A DNA stretch of 64,000 nt from an uncultured Clostridia bacterium (GCA_947089135.1 CAMUJF010000006.1:1-64000), one strand, 5' to 3'. Counted from the first letter of the stretch, positions 16,679 through 25,555 are shown. Made by a program: numbers and translations. The notes: a model not told the origin generated them from the sequence alone.

Positions 16679-17416
16679 TCAGTCTGCGCTGATATACTTG
16701 TTTATTATGGAGCCGATCTTGCCCGAATCCTTGAGCTTTGCAAGCGAAGCGTTGACCTGCTCGAGAAGCTCGGTGTTTTCCTTGGCGATAGCTATGGCGT
16801 ACTCTTCAATAGTGTATTCCTCGTCAAGGATAATAAGTCCCTCATTTTCGGAAACGAAAACCTTTGCAGGCTCACGGTCGATAATAACGGCGTCAACCTT
16901 GTCCTGGAGCAGTGACTGAACAGCTTCAAAGCCCTTGTTGAAGCGCTCTACCGTAACGTTTTCAATGTCTTCGGCATACATATCGCCTGTTGTGCCCAGC
17001 TGAACGCCAACCTTTTTGCCTGTCAGATCGGCGGGGGAAGCAATGGGAGAGCCGTCCTTTACGATAACGACCTGAGCAGTCAGGGTGTATGGATCGGAAA
17101 AATTAACGTTTTCGAGTCTGTCCTCTCTCACGGTCATTCCCGCAAGAACCATGTCCGCCTTGCCTGACTGAACAGCGGCGATAAGGGAATCGAAAGCCAT
17201 GTCCTCAATAACGAGCTCAAGACCGAGATCGTCCGCGATAGCCTGAGCTATTTCGGCGTCGATGCCTACGATCTGGTCGCCCTCGCGGTATTCATATGGA
17301 GGGAACTCCGCGTTTGTAGCCATAACAAGAGTGGTTTTCTTTTCCCCTCCGCAGCCTGCCATGGACAGGGTCATAACAGCGGCAAGAGCGCCGCAAAGAA
17401 TTTTACCTAACTTCAT
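16679..17416 (-). CDS. Amino-acid ABC transporter substrate-binding lipoprotein
   Basis: A 245-aa extracytoplasmic solute receptor. The signal peptide ends in a lipobox (LSMAGC), so it is tethered to the outer face of the membrane. The mature part has the family hallmarks ATNAEFPPYEYREGDQIVGI, FDSLIAAVQSGKADMVLAGM and LTGKKVGVQLGTTGD. The likely ligand is a polar amino acid; the exact one cannot be read. Start ATG 17416 has AAAGGAGAG upstream. It is the first gene of its operon, under a strong sigma-A promoter. Confidence 0.93.
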   Translation of the reverse strand: MKLGKILCGALAAVMTLSMAGCGGEKKTTLVMATNAEFPPYEYREGDQIVGIDAEIAQAIADDLGLELVIEDMAFDSLIAAVQSGKADMVLAGMTVREDRLENVNFSDPYTLTAQVVIVKDGSPIASPADLTGKKVGVQLGTTGDMYAEDIENVTVERFNKGFEAVQSLLQDKVDAVIIDREPAKVFVSENEGLIILDEEYTIEEYAIAIAKENTELLEQVNASLAKLKDSGKIGSIINKYISAD

Positions 17417-17451
17417 TTGAATCTCTCCTTTAAAATTTTACAATAACTTAT

Positions 17452-17480
17452 ATTATACATTATATTTTTTGCTTTTTCAA
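17452..17480 (-). promoter_or_regulatory. Sigma-A promoter of the amino-acid ABC operon
   Basis: Minus strand TTGAAA (17475-17480), 17-bp spacer, TATAAT (17452-17457), 36 bp before the binding-protein start. The remainder of 17481-17770 is AT-rich and shows no gene. Confidence 0.85.
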
Positions 17481-17770
17481 GTACTGCGTGACACTTTTAT
17501 ACGGTTTTGTACAGTTTTAAATTACTGTCAACAATTTGTACGCTTTTGCGAAATATTCATTTAATATGCATATATGTATATTTTTTCCGAAATCTATATA
17601 TGGGCGAAAAACAGCTTTTCTTCGCGTTATAATTATAAAAAAGTTTATATATAGTCGAAATTTGAGCCGAAAACTGTTTTCCGCTCCGATACCTGTGATT
17701 CCGATTATGCAAAACAATAAAAACGGGAGAGGAGGACGCATTTTCTCCATCACGGAAGATGCACGCAAGT

Positions 17771-18013
17771 ATGAAAATACAGCCTGCCGTCGCCGCAAGA
17801 ATAACCGAGCTTTGCGCAGAGCGGGGCATAACGGTGAACGCTCTTGCGTATATATCCGGAGTGCCGCCCTCAACCATTAAAAACATTATTTACGGAGTAA
17901 GCAAAAATCCGGGCGTTGCTACTATTAAAATGCTTTGCGACGGTCTGGAGATATCACTGATAGAATTTTTTACCTCCCATGTTTTCGATGACCTTGAACA
18001 GGAGATCGAATGA
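17771..18013 (+). CDS. Small XRE-type helix-turn-helix regulator
   Basis: An 80-aa single-domain DNA-binding protein. The helix-turn-helix covers AARITELCAERGITVNALAY, then SGVPPSTIKNIIYG, with KNPGVATIKMLCDGLEISLIEFF completing the Cro/C1 fold. It has no sensor domain. The start is uncertain: ATG 17771 has GGAAG 12 nt upstream and fits homologous N-termini; ATG 17759 is possible. A promoter-like sequence and repeat A copy 1 follow directly. Confidence 0.8.
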   Translation: MKIQPAVAARITELCAERGITVNALAYISGVPPSTIKNIIYGVSKNPGVATIKMLCDGLEISLIEFFTSHVFDDLEQEIE

Positions 18014-18055
18014 TCCGCTGTGTGCTTTTACAGTGCACAGCGGATTTTTGTACGC

Positions 18056-18084
18056 TTGTATTATTCTGTAAAATATGGTACAAT
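18056..18084 (+). promoter_or_regulatory. Promoter-like sequence reading into repeat A copy 1
   Basis: TTGTAT (18056-18061), 17-bp spacer, TACAAT (18079-18084). A start site 6-7 bp downstream would fall on the first bases of repeat A (18090), so the repeat could be transcribed from its first nucleotide. It may be coincidental. Confidence 0.45.
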
Positions 18085-18089
18085 CCTAT

Positions 18090-18373
18090 TATAGCAATCC
18101 AATATATTAACTTAACACTGTCGGAATTAGGGGAACGCCCTCTATCGCAGGGCGTTCCCCTCTTGAAAACATCACAAAGTGATGTTTTCAATTCACCCCT
18201 TTGCGGAGCTCTTAAACGATAGGGAATTTCGCCGTCCTGCGGTGACCCATTTTGCAAATGGGTTTGCGACCAAGGGCTCTGCCCCATGGACTCCGCAGCC
18301 TTGAAAGGCTGGCGAACTTTTTAGTCGCGGCTTCGTCGCCTAACGTGTCATGATAATTTTATGGTTTGCTATA
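18090..18373 (+). repeat. Repeat family A, copy 1 (structured, inverted-terminal-repeat element)
   Basis: A 284-bp non-coding element with ends TATAGCAATCC and GGTTTGCTATA. Stem-loops in order are: GGGGAACGCCC/GGGCGTTCCCC (18130-18160); TTGAAAACATCAC/GTGATGTTTTCAA (18163-18191); CCCATTT/AAATGGG near 18245-18265; a weak GGGC/GCCC stem; CAGCCTT/AAGGCTG near 18297-18312; and a GC-rich terminal hairpin near 18326-18340. Blocks such as TTCACCCCTTTGCGGAGCTC and GGCTGGCGAACTTTTT are shared with copies 2 and 3. Confidence 0.9.
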
Positions 18374-18519
18374 AATTTTTGAATTTGCATCTTTTAACCA
18401 TATAAAAATGCATAAAATTAACATTTAACATAATATGATTGATTAATATCCAAAAACAACATATATACCTTGAATAACAATATACGTTAATGTTGTATTA
18501 TGATATTGAGGTGATTTAT

Positions 18520-18828
18520 TTGTATGAAGACTTCGTAAAAAACAGAATAACTCAGCTTAGAATTCAAAAAGGCGTATCCGAGTATCAGATGGGCTACGAC
18601 TTAGGTCACAGCAGAGGATATGTGTATAACATTTCATCGGGAAAGTCGCTGCCGCCCATGTCTGAGTTCTTTGCGATATGCGAATATTTCGGCATTACTC
18701 CCGCAGAATTTTTTGACGATAAGAATTCCAATCCCGCACTTGTCCAAAAGGCTTTGAACGGTCTGAAAAAACTGGACGACAGCGATCTGCTGCTTGTTTT
18801 GGATCTTATAAACAGAATGTTAAAATGA
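18520..18828 (+). CDS. XRE-type helix-turn-helix regulator
   Basis: A 102-aa regulator. The helix-turn-helix covers FVKNRITQLRIQKGVSEYQM, YDLGHSRGYVYNISSGKSLP and FFAICEYFGITPAEFFD. A C-terminal helical tail (LVQKALNGLKKLDDSDLLLV) probably dimerises. Start TTG 18520 is chosen because GAGGTGA lies 6 nt upstream and it gives the natural MYEDF N-terminus; the ATG frame at 18490 runs over that site. The CAACAT...ATGTTG half-sites 20-60 bp upstream could be its operator (inference). It sits between repeat A copy 1 and spo0A. Confidence 0.82.
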   Translation: MYEDFVKNRITQLRIQKGVSEYQMGYDLGHSRGYVYNISSGKSLPPMSEFFAICEYFGITPAEFFDDKNSNPALVQKALNGLKKLDDSDLLLVLDLINRMLK

Positions 18829-19002
18829 TATCCCTGTTCCCAACAGCGCACAGCAGTATCCGTAAGCCGTTTAATCCCTTTTTTCGATAATTTATTTTTC
18901 AAAATTGTCGGTTTTTCGGGAAAAATATACATATCAGACGACTTATCAGTTTTTTTATCTTTTACAGAAGAATTTTTTATAGGAAATTTTTGTCAAAAGC
19001 TA

Positions 19003-19031
19003 TTGATTTTCAAAGAGTTTTATGGTAAAAT
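19003..19031 (+). promoter_or_regulatory. Promoter of spo0A
   Basis: TTGATT (19003-19008), 17-bp spacer, TAAAAT (19026-19031). TTTGTCAAA just upstream (about 18990-18998) resembles a 0A box with one mismatch, hinting at autoregulation; that part is tentative. Confidence 0.6.
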
Positions 19032-19064
19032 ATGGTAAGTAAAAATAACAGGAGGTACTTCAGC

Positions 19065-19862
19065 ATGGCAAACAACACCAAAATTTTAATCTGTGACACA
19101 AGCTGCGACTACGGGGAGGCATTCTACAAAAACATTGAAATGGCAGGCTATAAATTCAAAATATGCCGTTCGGACGGAGGCGCGCTTGCAGAGGAAATAA
19201 GAGATTACGAACCCGACATAGTTCTCTGCGATATGGTAATGACAGGAACGGACGCTGTCGGAGTTATTACTCAGATAAATTCCGAACAGATAAGGAAACC
19301 ATTTTTCATTGTTTCCTCATTTTATAAAAACGCGTTTATGGAAAAAGAGATAATGTCCTTTTACAACGCATACTTTATGCTCAAGCCCTTTGACGCGGAG
19401 AGCTTTCTCGGTGTAGTCGGCAGAATATCCTCAACCTCTGTGGACTCCCTTGCCGCTCCTTCGGAAGACAGCAGCTCCCAGATCGAAATAGTAGTGACCG
19501 ACGTACTTCACCAAATGGGGATACCTGCTCACATAAAAGGATATCACTATCTCAGGGAAGCTATAATCCTTTCCCTTGCGGACGAGGAAATGCTTGAAAG
19601 CATTACAAAGCTGCTGTACCCAACTATTGCGGAACGGTTCGACACCACGGCGTCCAGAGTTGAAAGAGCTATCCGCCACGCTATCGAGACTGCATGGGAC
19701 AGAGGCGATATCGACGTACTTAACGGAATGTTCGGCTACACTGTGAGCGTAGGCAAGGGAAAGCCCACAAACTCGGAATTTATTGCCCTTATTACGGACA
19801 ACCTCCGTCTGCGGTTCAGGCTCACAGGAAAAAGAAAGGAAAAAGAAAAAGCGGTCAAATAA
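19065..19862 (+). CDS. spo0A: Sporulation transcription factor Spo0A
   Basis: A 265-aa response regulator and master switch of sporulation. The receiver domain (1-125) has the phosphoacceptor Asp in EPDIVLCDMVMTG, an acidic pocket near ILICD, and the KPF lysine (FMLKPFDAES). The C-terminal Spo0A DNA-binding domain (about 150-255) includes ASRVERAIRHAIETAWDRGD, GYTVSVGKGKPTNSEFIALI and the closing LRLRF. Start ATG 19065 has GGAGG 9 nt upstream; the longer frame from 19032 has none. Unlike the usual context there is no spoIVB beside it. With the HTH gene at 18520 it lies between inverted copies of repeat A. Confidence 0.93.
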   Translation: MANNTKILICDTSCDYGEAFYKNIEMAGYKFKICRSDGGALAEEIRDYEPDIVLCDMVMTGTDAVGVITQINSEQIRKPFFIVSSFYKNAFMEKEIMSFYNAYFMLKPFDAESFLGVVGRISSTSVDSLAAPSEDSSSQIEIVVTDVLHQMGIPAHIKGYHYLREAIILSLADEEMLESITKLLYPTIAERFDTTASRVERAIRHAIETAWDRGDIDVLNGMFGYTVSVGKGKPTNSEFIALITDNLRLRFRLTGKRKEKEKAVK

Positions 19863-19951
19863 ATATAAATTTTTATAGATAAGAGATAATAAAATAAAAA
19901 TAATACATTAACATTATAAAATATCGAAATATTGGATTTATGATCTTATAC

Positions 19952-20247
19952 TATAGCAAACCAATAAATTAACTTGACTACATTAGGCAGCGAAACTGCC
20001 TACACTAAAAAGTTCGCCAGCCTTTCAAGGCTGCGGGTTTCCAAAGGGCAGAGCCCTTTGGGCGCAAACTCATTCGCAGAATGAGTCCCCGCAGAAGCGC
20101 GAAATCTCTTTTCGTCCAAGAGCTCCGCAAAGGGGTGAATTGAAAACAGTCCTGTGGACTGTTTTCAAGAGGGGAACGCCCTGCGATAGAGGGCGTTCCC
20201 CTAATAGCAGCGTTAATTTAGTAGGGTTAATTTTATGGATTGCTATA
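19952..20247 (-). repeat. Repeat family A, copy 2 (opposite orientation)
   Basis: A 296-bp element with ends TATAGCAAACC and GGATTGCTATA, inverted relative to copies 1 and 3. Read on the minus strand it has the same stem order. Stem 1 is identical to copy 1. Stem 2 is TTGAAAACAGTCC/GGACTGTTTTCAA: its distal bases differ from copy 1 on both arms and still pair. Stem 3 is CTCATTC/GAATGAG against CCCATTT/AAATGGG. Stem 4 is CCAAAGGGC/GCCCTTTGG. The last hairpin is AGGCAG/CTGCCT. No coding capacity. Confidence 0.9.
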
Positions 20248-20345
20248 ATCCCTTATTAGAATTATGGACAAGAAATCGCCGCAAAATTTTACATATATGG
20301 ATTTTGCGGCGGAAGATTGTACATAATTCAATGAGGGATTAGTAT
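20245..20345. repeat. Repeat family B, copy 2
   Basis: A 101-bp near-perfect inverted repeat starting within the last bases of repeat A copy 2. It shares AGAATTATG-ACAAGAAATCGCC and the GGGATTAGTAT end with the copy at 4651-4755. Arms such as ATCGCCGCAAAA/TTTTGCGGCG pair around a short loop. Confidence 0.8.
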
Positions 20346-20401
20346 TATGATATGCCCCCGCCGGCAGCGCTTATATCCGCAGGGGGCTATTTAGCATGAC
20401 A

Positions 20402-20438
20402 AAAAAGCGTTTCCCCGCGAAAATACGGGGAAACGCTG
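20402..20438 (-). terminator. Terminator of the long sigma factor gene
   Basis: On the minus strand GCGTTTCCCCG-TATTTT-CGCGGGGAAACGC is followed by six T residues, about 40 bp after the stop at 20479. Confidence 0.85.
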
Positions 20439-20478
20439 CAAATATATGACTTCAGAGGTTAAATGAAAAATATACTCG

Positions 20479-22134
20479 TTATTCCTTTACCGATATGAGA
20501 ACTGCGGGCGCGGGATAGTCCGCGCACTGCGGGAACAGCCCACTGTCAAGCGCGTTTTTCGCTATCCGCATGGAAACGGTTGAGCAGCAATCCATATACC
20601 TCTGCCATTCGGGGACGGACTTTAAATGGGGCGGCAGTTTTACTGGATTTTTCATCAGCTTAATAAACTCGTCATGAAATTTTTCCGCAATGATATTGTC
20701 GTACTTTTCGCTTAATTCGTAAAGAGCAAGCCGTTCCTCATGCGTGACAACAGGTATGGCGCAGACCGCCTTTTCGCCCTCCTTTGCAAGATAACGCCGC
20801 TCGATAAAGGTATCGAAATTATCGAAGCAGGCTGCGCTTATCACGGGGAGAAGCTCCTCCCTGCCTGTGTGAATGGCGTACAGCATTTGCGCTATATCCG
20901 CTTCTTCCATGCGGCGTGTTAGTACCCCGCGAATACCGAGCTGTGCGCCGCCCAGCAGGGTATTGTATTGGCAAAGAACTACCTCAAGTTTTTTCATTCC
21001 AACACGGTCGACTATATGATGATTGCGAGCCTCGCCGCTTATATAATATTTTCCGTACTCATAATTCTGTCCGCTGTAATCGTAATTTGCGGCATAGCGG
21101 CTGCCCATTGCAAACCACTTTCCGCCGTTGGGACGGTCGGGGTATTCCTCAAACGGCATACTTCCGCAAAAGCCGTCTCGGATATCGATAACCGCATTAT
21201 GCAATGTACGCACCGCAAAAAAGCTGTCCAGTTTCACCTGCTGGGACTTGATCTGCCGTTTGTAGTAATCGCAGCTATGCAGTTCCTCAAATCCCTTGTC
21301 CATAATTTCCCAAACGTCCTTGTAAATACTGTCCGCTATCTGCTTTTCAAGGGCGGTGTTGGCAGTTCTGTCCGCTTCGGCGTAGATTATAAAATCGGTG
21401 TACACCTTGTCGCCGACGCGTTTCATAAGCTCGTTGTCAACCAGTTTGTCAACAATAGGCTCGATGTACGCCGTGGCTATGCCTATCGCCTTTGCAAGCT
21501 CGGTAACGGTCACGGGCTTGTCATAGGCAAGTATAAGCAGGTTCATATCAATTTTGCTGTCTCTCACAAGACTGTACGGCTCTCCGTCAAGACCGCTTCT
21601 TCCGGAGCAGGTCACAAAGAGCTTTTCCGGTTCATAGCTTTGTTGTGTGTAATTTTCCAAAGCAAACTCCTTTCCTATACGCTTTCTTCCCGCGTCAAGA
21701 CGGCTTTTCACGGTGTTTTCCGATATGCCTAACGAGGCGGCTATATCCCTGACCTTTTCGCCGTGCATATAGTACCGCACCATAACTTCGCGGTACAGCC
21801 GTGTAAGGTATGCAAGACATCTCCGTATATCCTCCGCCTCGGCAGACTTTTCAATACCGTCGTAAATTTCTCCGCTGACGGGAATTTCCTCCGTCACGTC
21901 AAAGGACACCGTGGGCTTGTTGTATTTCCTGCGGAGCATATCGTAATACCTGCGGTTCAGCACCGACGAGAGCCACGCCTTTGGGTCGGCTATGGACTTC
22001 CCCGCCGCAATAGCCGACAGAGCCGCAAGCAGGGTATCCTGGACCAAGTCCTGCGCGTCGTTGATATTTCCGCACTTGTACAGAGCCGCGCTGAGCAGGA
22101 AGTCGGCGTATTCTGTCAAATTCATCTTATCCAT
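20479..22134 (-). CDS. ECF-like sigma factor with long C-terminal extension
   Basis: A 551-aa protein. Residues 1-165 are an ECF sigma factor: region 2 NINDAQDLVQDTLLAALSAI and WLSSVLNRRYYDMLRRKY, region 4 GEKVRDIAASLGISENTVKS. About 380 further residues begin with a winged-helix-like segment (VTVTELAKAIGIATAYIEPI, then DKLVDNELMKRVGD) and continue as a domain I do not recognise. The extension may replace a separate anti-sigma factor as the sensor. Start ATG 22134 has GAGGT 9 nt upstream. It is transcribed after the AraC/GyrI gene on the same strand, 174 bp apart. Confidence 0.82.
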   Translation of the reverse strand: MDKMNLTEYADFLLSAALYKCGNINDAQDLVQDTLLAALSAIAAGKSIADPKAWLSSVLNRRYYDMLRRKYNKPTVSFDVTEEIPVSGEIYDGIEKSAEAEDIRRCLAYLTRLYREVMVRYYMHGEKVRDIAASLGISENTVKSRLDAGRKRIGKEFALENYTQQSYEPEKLFVTCSGRSGLDGEPYSLVRDSKIDMNLLILAYDKPVTVTELAKAIGIATAYIEPIVDKLVDNELMKRVGDKVYTDFIIYAEADRTANTALEKQIADSIYKDVWEIMDKGFEELHSCDYYKRQIKSQQVKLDSFFAVRTLHNAVIDIRDGFCGSMPFEEYPDRPNGGKWFAMGSRYAANYDYSGQNYEYGKYYISGEARNHHIVDRVGMKKLEVVLCQYNTLLGGAQLGIRGVLTRRMEEADIAQMLYAIHTGREELLPVISAACFDNFDTFIERRYLAKEGEKAVCAIPVVTHEERLALYELSEKYDNIIAEKFHDEFIKLMKNPVKLPPHLKSVPEWQRYMDCCSTVSMRIAKNALDSGLFPQCADYPAPAVLISVKE

Positions 22135-22308
22135 TTGAAGTACCTCACTATATCCTAATCTTTTGTAAAAGTGCAGACAAAAGATTAGTATGAAAGCTTT
22201 CACTTATAAAGTCGCGGAAAAATCGGAAAGGTTTGCCCGATACAAAAAAATTATCGGAATACCCCTGCGGTCGGCAAGGGTATTCCCGAAAATACAAAGT
22301 GAAACGGA

Positions 22309-23220
22309 TTACTTGAGTTTTATTGGTCTGAGTATCTGATAACCCAGAACCTCCGGATAATGGTGTTGATAGCACTGGCAGACATCCTCGTTCCATTCGT
22401 ATTTTCCGTCGCAGAATTGGCTGATATCGTAATTCCACGCAAGACCTTCGACTCTGCCCATGACCTCTCCGTTGTCTTTCAGGTAGTCAAAGGTCGGGTG
22501 GTAGAAAACAAGGTAATAGCTTCCCGGAAATTCCCTCAATTCAAAGCCCTCGGGGATTTTTCCGCTGTAGTCAAGGGGTACGCCCGTACCGTAAAAATAC
22601 CTGCGTTCACCGTTTGTCTTATACCAGCCTGCCGTATGTCCCGATACAATAATGTCGGACACGTTGCTGAGGCTGTCAACAATGCCGCAGACTTTATCGC
22701 AGTCGTGATACTGCCAGAATTCTCCATAATGTCTCGCTTTGTCCTCCCAAATACCGAGGTACTTATGAGCGGGAATGAATTCAACTTTTACGTGCGCTTC
22801 GGTAAGAATGGTTTTGCTCATAGATTTTTCTCCTTTCAGATTTTGATAATATTCGGGACTTAGAACTACCTGTCTTATTGAAAGCGGAATAGGCACAGGT
22901 TCTCTCCGATAGGACGCAGGTGTGCACCCGAACGCCGCCTGAAAGGCTCTCGTCAGAGCCTCCTGCGAAGAGTAGCCGCACCGTACGGCAATGTCAATGA
23001 TACGCTCGTCAGTATCCCGCAGAGCCAAAGCCGCAAGCCTGAGCCGTCTGCCTGCCATGTAGCTCTTTACGGTCATACCAGTGATCTTGTGAAAACGCGT
23101 AGAGCAATAATAAGGCGAATACCCGATATGCTCAGCAATCTGCACAAGCGTTGGATTTTCACACAGATTATCCTCTATCCAATCTATCATTTTCTGTACC
23201 GCTTCGTTCCATTCGTACAA
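22309..23220 (-). CDS. AraC-family regulator with GyrI-like effector domain
   Basis: A 303-aa regulator of the Rob/MarA-GyrI type. The AraC double helix-turn-helix is at 1-110 (PTLVQIAEHIGYSPYYCSTR; IIDIAVRCGYSSQEALTRAF). A ligand-binding GyrI-like domain follows from about 140 to 303 (VEFIPAHKYLGIW, FPGSYYLVFYHPTFDYLKDN, and the C-terminal YQILRPIK). A well-formed internal ribosome binding site, AAAGGAG, precedes ATG 22821 by 8 nt, exactly at the domain junction, so the effector domain could also be made alone (170 aa). It lies next to the long sigma factor gene. Confidence 0.87.
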   Translation of the reverse strand: MYEWNEAVQKMIDWIEDNLCENPTLVQIAEHIGYSPYYCSTRFHKITGMTVKSYMAGRRLRLAALALRDTDERIIDIAVRCGYSSQEALTRAFQAAFGCTPASYRREPVPIPLSIRQVVLSPEYYQNLKGEKSMSKTILTEAHVKVEFIPAHKYLGIWEDKARHYGEFWQYHDCDKVCGIVDSLSNVSDIIVSGHTAGWYKTNGERRYFYGTGVPLDYSGKIPEGFELREFPGSYYLVFYHPTFDYLKDNGEVMGRVEGLAWNYDISQFCDGKYEWNEDVCQCYQHHYPEVLGYQILRPIKLK

Positions 23221-23536
23221 GCCGTTCGCCTCCCTACGAAAATAAATATAACATATCTCAAAGCAGAAAATCTTGATTTAAGTTGCGGAATTCGTAAACG
23301 TTTTTAACGCTGTTTTGTTCATATGAAGTCTCAGACTGACCGCTTTTCACTATTTGAGAAATCCTGCTACGCAGAAATGCTGTAACAGCCCTCCCCTAAA
23401 TAAATGCTGTTCTGTACTTAGTATAACCGAAAGGGAAAATATCCGCCATGGCTTCAGCGTACATTTTCCCTTTCACACATTAAATTTCTGTAATATTAAA
23501 CAGCTGAAAGCATGATTCCGCCGCATGGATTTTCCG
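23221..23536. other. Intergenic region with one large stem-loop
   Basis: No gene is visible. A perfect pair AAGGGAAAAT/ATTTTCCCTT encloses about 22 nt near 23430-23475. It lies downstream of the chemoreceptor stop but lacks a T-run, so its role as terminator is doubtful. Confidence 0.4.
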
Positions 23537-25483
23537 TTATTTGAGACGGAATTTTGTCACCATTGAGTGCATGAGCTGGGATCTTCCAGAAAGCTCCTCG
23601 GCAGTAGCCGCGCTTTCTTCGGACGTTGCCGAGGTAGTCCTTACAACAGCGGATATCTGCTCTACGCTGAGGCTTACCTGCGTTATAGACTCTGCCTGCT
23701 GCTCGGAGGCTTCGGATATCTGACCGAGCATTTCCATAACGCCGTTAACGCTTTCAACCGTGCGGACAAGCGACTGCGCGGTATCGTCCACAAGCTTCAT
23801 TCCTCTGTGCACAGCCTTGCCCGATTCTTCTATCAAGGCAGACGTGTTCTTTGAAGCTTCTGCCGACTTGGTGGCAAGATTGCGTACTTCGTCGGCAACA
23901 ACTGCAAAGCCTTTTCCAGCCGCTCCCGCTCTTGCCGCCTCAACCGCGGCGTTAAGCGCGAGTATATTTGTCTGGAACGCAATGTCCTCAATAGTCTTGA
24001 TTATCAAGCCGATCTTATCCGATGTATCGCTGATATCCTTGATAGCCCCGATAAGCTCCTGCATTTTAAGGTTGCTTTCTTCCATATCATTGCTTGCTTT
24101 GAGAGCATTGCTGTTGGCATTGGCCGCTTTTTCCGCATTGTACTTGACATTGTCGGAAATGCTCACTATCGTATCGGCAAGCTCCTGAACCGAGCTTGCC
24201 TGCTCCGATGCGCCCTGACTGAGGGACTGTGAGCCGCTTGCCACCTGCTCCGCGCTTGCTGTTACCATTTCAACTGTCTGATTTATCTGACTGAGAGTAT
24301 CGCTCAGTGAGCTGTAAATAGAATCAATGGATTGAGCTATGCTAACAAAATCTCCCTTGTAGGAGCTTGTAAAGTTTTCGGTGAAATCTCCGTCAGCCAT
24401 TTTTCCGAGATGGTGGGAAACGTCGCTTACTATCTCAGACAGACCGGCAACTGTGTTGTCCAGAGCCTTGGTAAGGCTTGAAGTTTCGTCCTTGAAGTTA
24501 AAGCTGGGTACGGGAGCTTTAAGGTCGCCCTCCGCAAGCAGCTCCAGACGCGAAACGCACGCCTTGATAGGATCTGCAATAGATTTCGCAAGTCTTATCG
24601 TAACGATCAAAGACACTGCCACAACGACCATTATTACAGCCATTGTCAGCAGAATGCTTGTGTCGAGCGAGGATTTAAACTCGTGCTGGCTTACCTCTAT
24701 ACAAATGCTCCAGTCCTGCTCGCCGCCGATAGGAGCGTATCCGACCATTTTATTGTCTCCGTAAAAGTTATATGCACCGAAGCCCGTTTCACCGTTTATC
24801 ATGTGCTTGTGGACCTCGGCGATATCGGCAAGGCTCGCGTCCTGCTCAGCCGCCGCGATCATATTGGAGCCTTCCTCTACGTAAATACTGTTTTCATGAC
24901 CGATAACGCTTCCGTGCCTGTCGATAACATAAGCAAAGCCGGCATCTCCCATACGCAGGCTCGCCATTATTTCCGTGAGAAAACCTGCGTTTACCGCGCC
25001 GTATACAACGCCGCCAAATTGTCCGTCCGTAATAATAGGCACTTCAAGAATAAATACCATCTGACTTCCGTCGTTCATTATATCCGTAATATACGGCTGC
25101 TTGCTGTCCCGGCAAGCCGTAAAATAATCTTCGTTTCCGTAATTTTCGCCTGTCGAGGCAGTGCCGTTCACGTCCATTTTTCCTATGTAAATAAAGCCGT
25201 TTCTTGCCGCTATGTCCGCGGTTACCTTTTTAATAGCTTCCGACGTAGGATCTTCAGTTTTAAAAACGTCCATAGCCGCCGCTTCCTTCAGCGGAGCCCA
25301 GTAGTTATCCATTTTCCATTTTACCGCGTTAGCCGCCATAGTCGTTGCGGGGCCCACGGTTTTCTCCATCAAACTGTCAATGCCCGTAGCGTTCAGCAGT
25401 GCGGTAATGACACCTATCACGATCGAGCCTATAAGCACAACCGAAAGCATACGAAAAAGAATCTTTGATTTAATAGACCTCAT
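23537..25483 (-). CDS. Methyl-accepting chemotaxis protein with dCache-type sensor
   Basis: A 648-aa chemoreceptor. A transmembrane helix lies at about 8-30. A periplasmic-side dCache-like sensor follows at about 45-260 (DVNGTASTGENYGNEDYF, GGVVYGAVNAGFLTEIM). A second membrane helix at about 270-295 is followed by HAMP at about 300-350. The signalling coiled coil contains the hairpin tip IAFQTNILALNAAVEAARAG and GKGFAVVADEVRNLA. The C-terminus lacks an NWETF-type tether. Start ATG 25483 has GGAGG 9 nt upstream. It is monocistronic with its own promoter; no che genes are in the window. Confidence 0.92.
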   Translation of the reverse strand: MRSIKSKILFRMLSVVLIGSIVIGVITALLNATGIDSLMEKTVGPATTMAANAVKWKMDNYWAPLKEAAAMDVFKTEDPTSEAIKKVTADIAARNGFIYIGKMDVNGTASTGENYGNEDYFTACRDSKQPYITDIMNDGSQMVFILEVPIITDGQFGGVVYGAVNAGFLTEIMASLRMGDAGFAYVIDRHGSVIGHENSIYVEEGSNMIAAAEQDASLADIAEVHKHMINGETGFGAYNFYGDNKMVGYAPIGGEQDWSICIEVSQHEFKSSLDTSILLTMAVIMVVVAVSLIVTIRLAKSIADPIKACVSRLELLAEGDLKAPVPSFNFKDETSSLTKALDNTVAGLSEIVSDVSHHLGKMADGDFTENFTSSYKGDFVSIAQSIDSIYSSLSDTLSQINQTVEMVTASAEQVASGSQSLSQGASEQASSVQELADTIVSISDNVKYNAEKAANANSNALKASNDMEESNLKMQELIGAIKDISDTSDKIGLIIKTIEDIAFQTNILALNAAVEAARAGAAGKGFAVVADEVRNLATKSAEASKNTSALIEESGKAVHRGMKLVDDTAQSLVRTVESVNGVMEMLGQISEASEQQAESITQVSLSVEQISAVVRTTSATSEESAATAEELSGRSQLMHSMVTKFRLK

Positions 25484-25555
25484 ACGAATTTTCCTCCAAA
25501 CATAATTTTTGCAGTTATTGGTAAAACAATCCGACAAAAGTACCTAAACAAAAGA

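Noticed and set aside
18014..20345. Could the repeats be a CRISPR array or rRNA fragments?
   Set aside because: The units are 265-296 bp, dispersed and in both orientations, without regular spacers; none of the conserved blocks matches rRNA or tRNA that I know.
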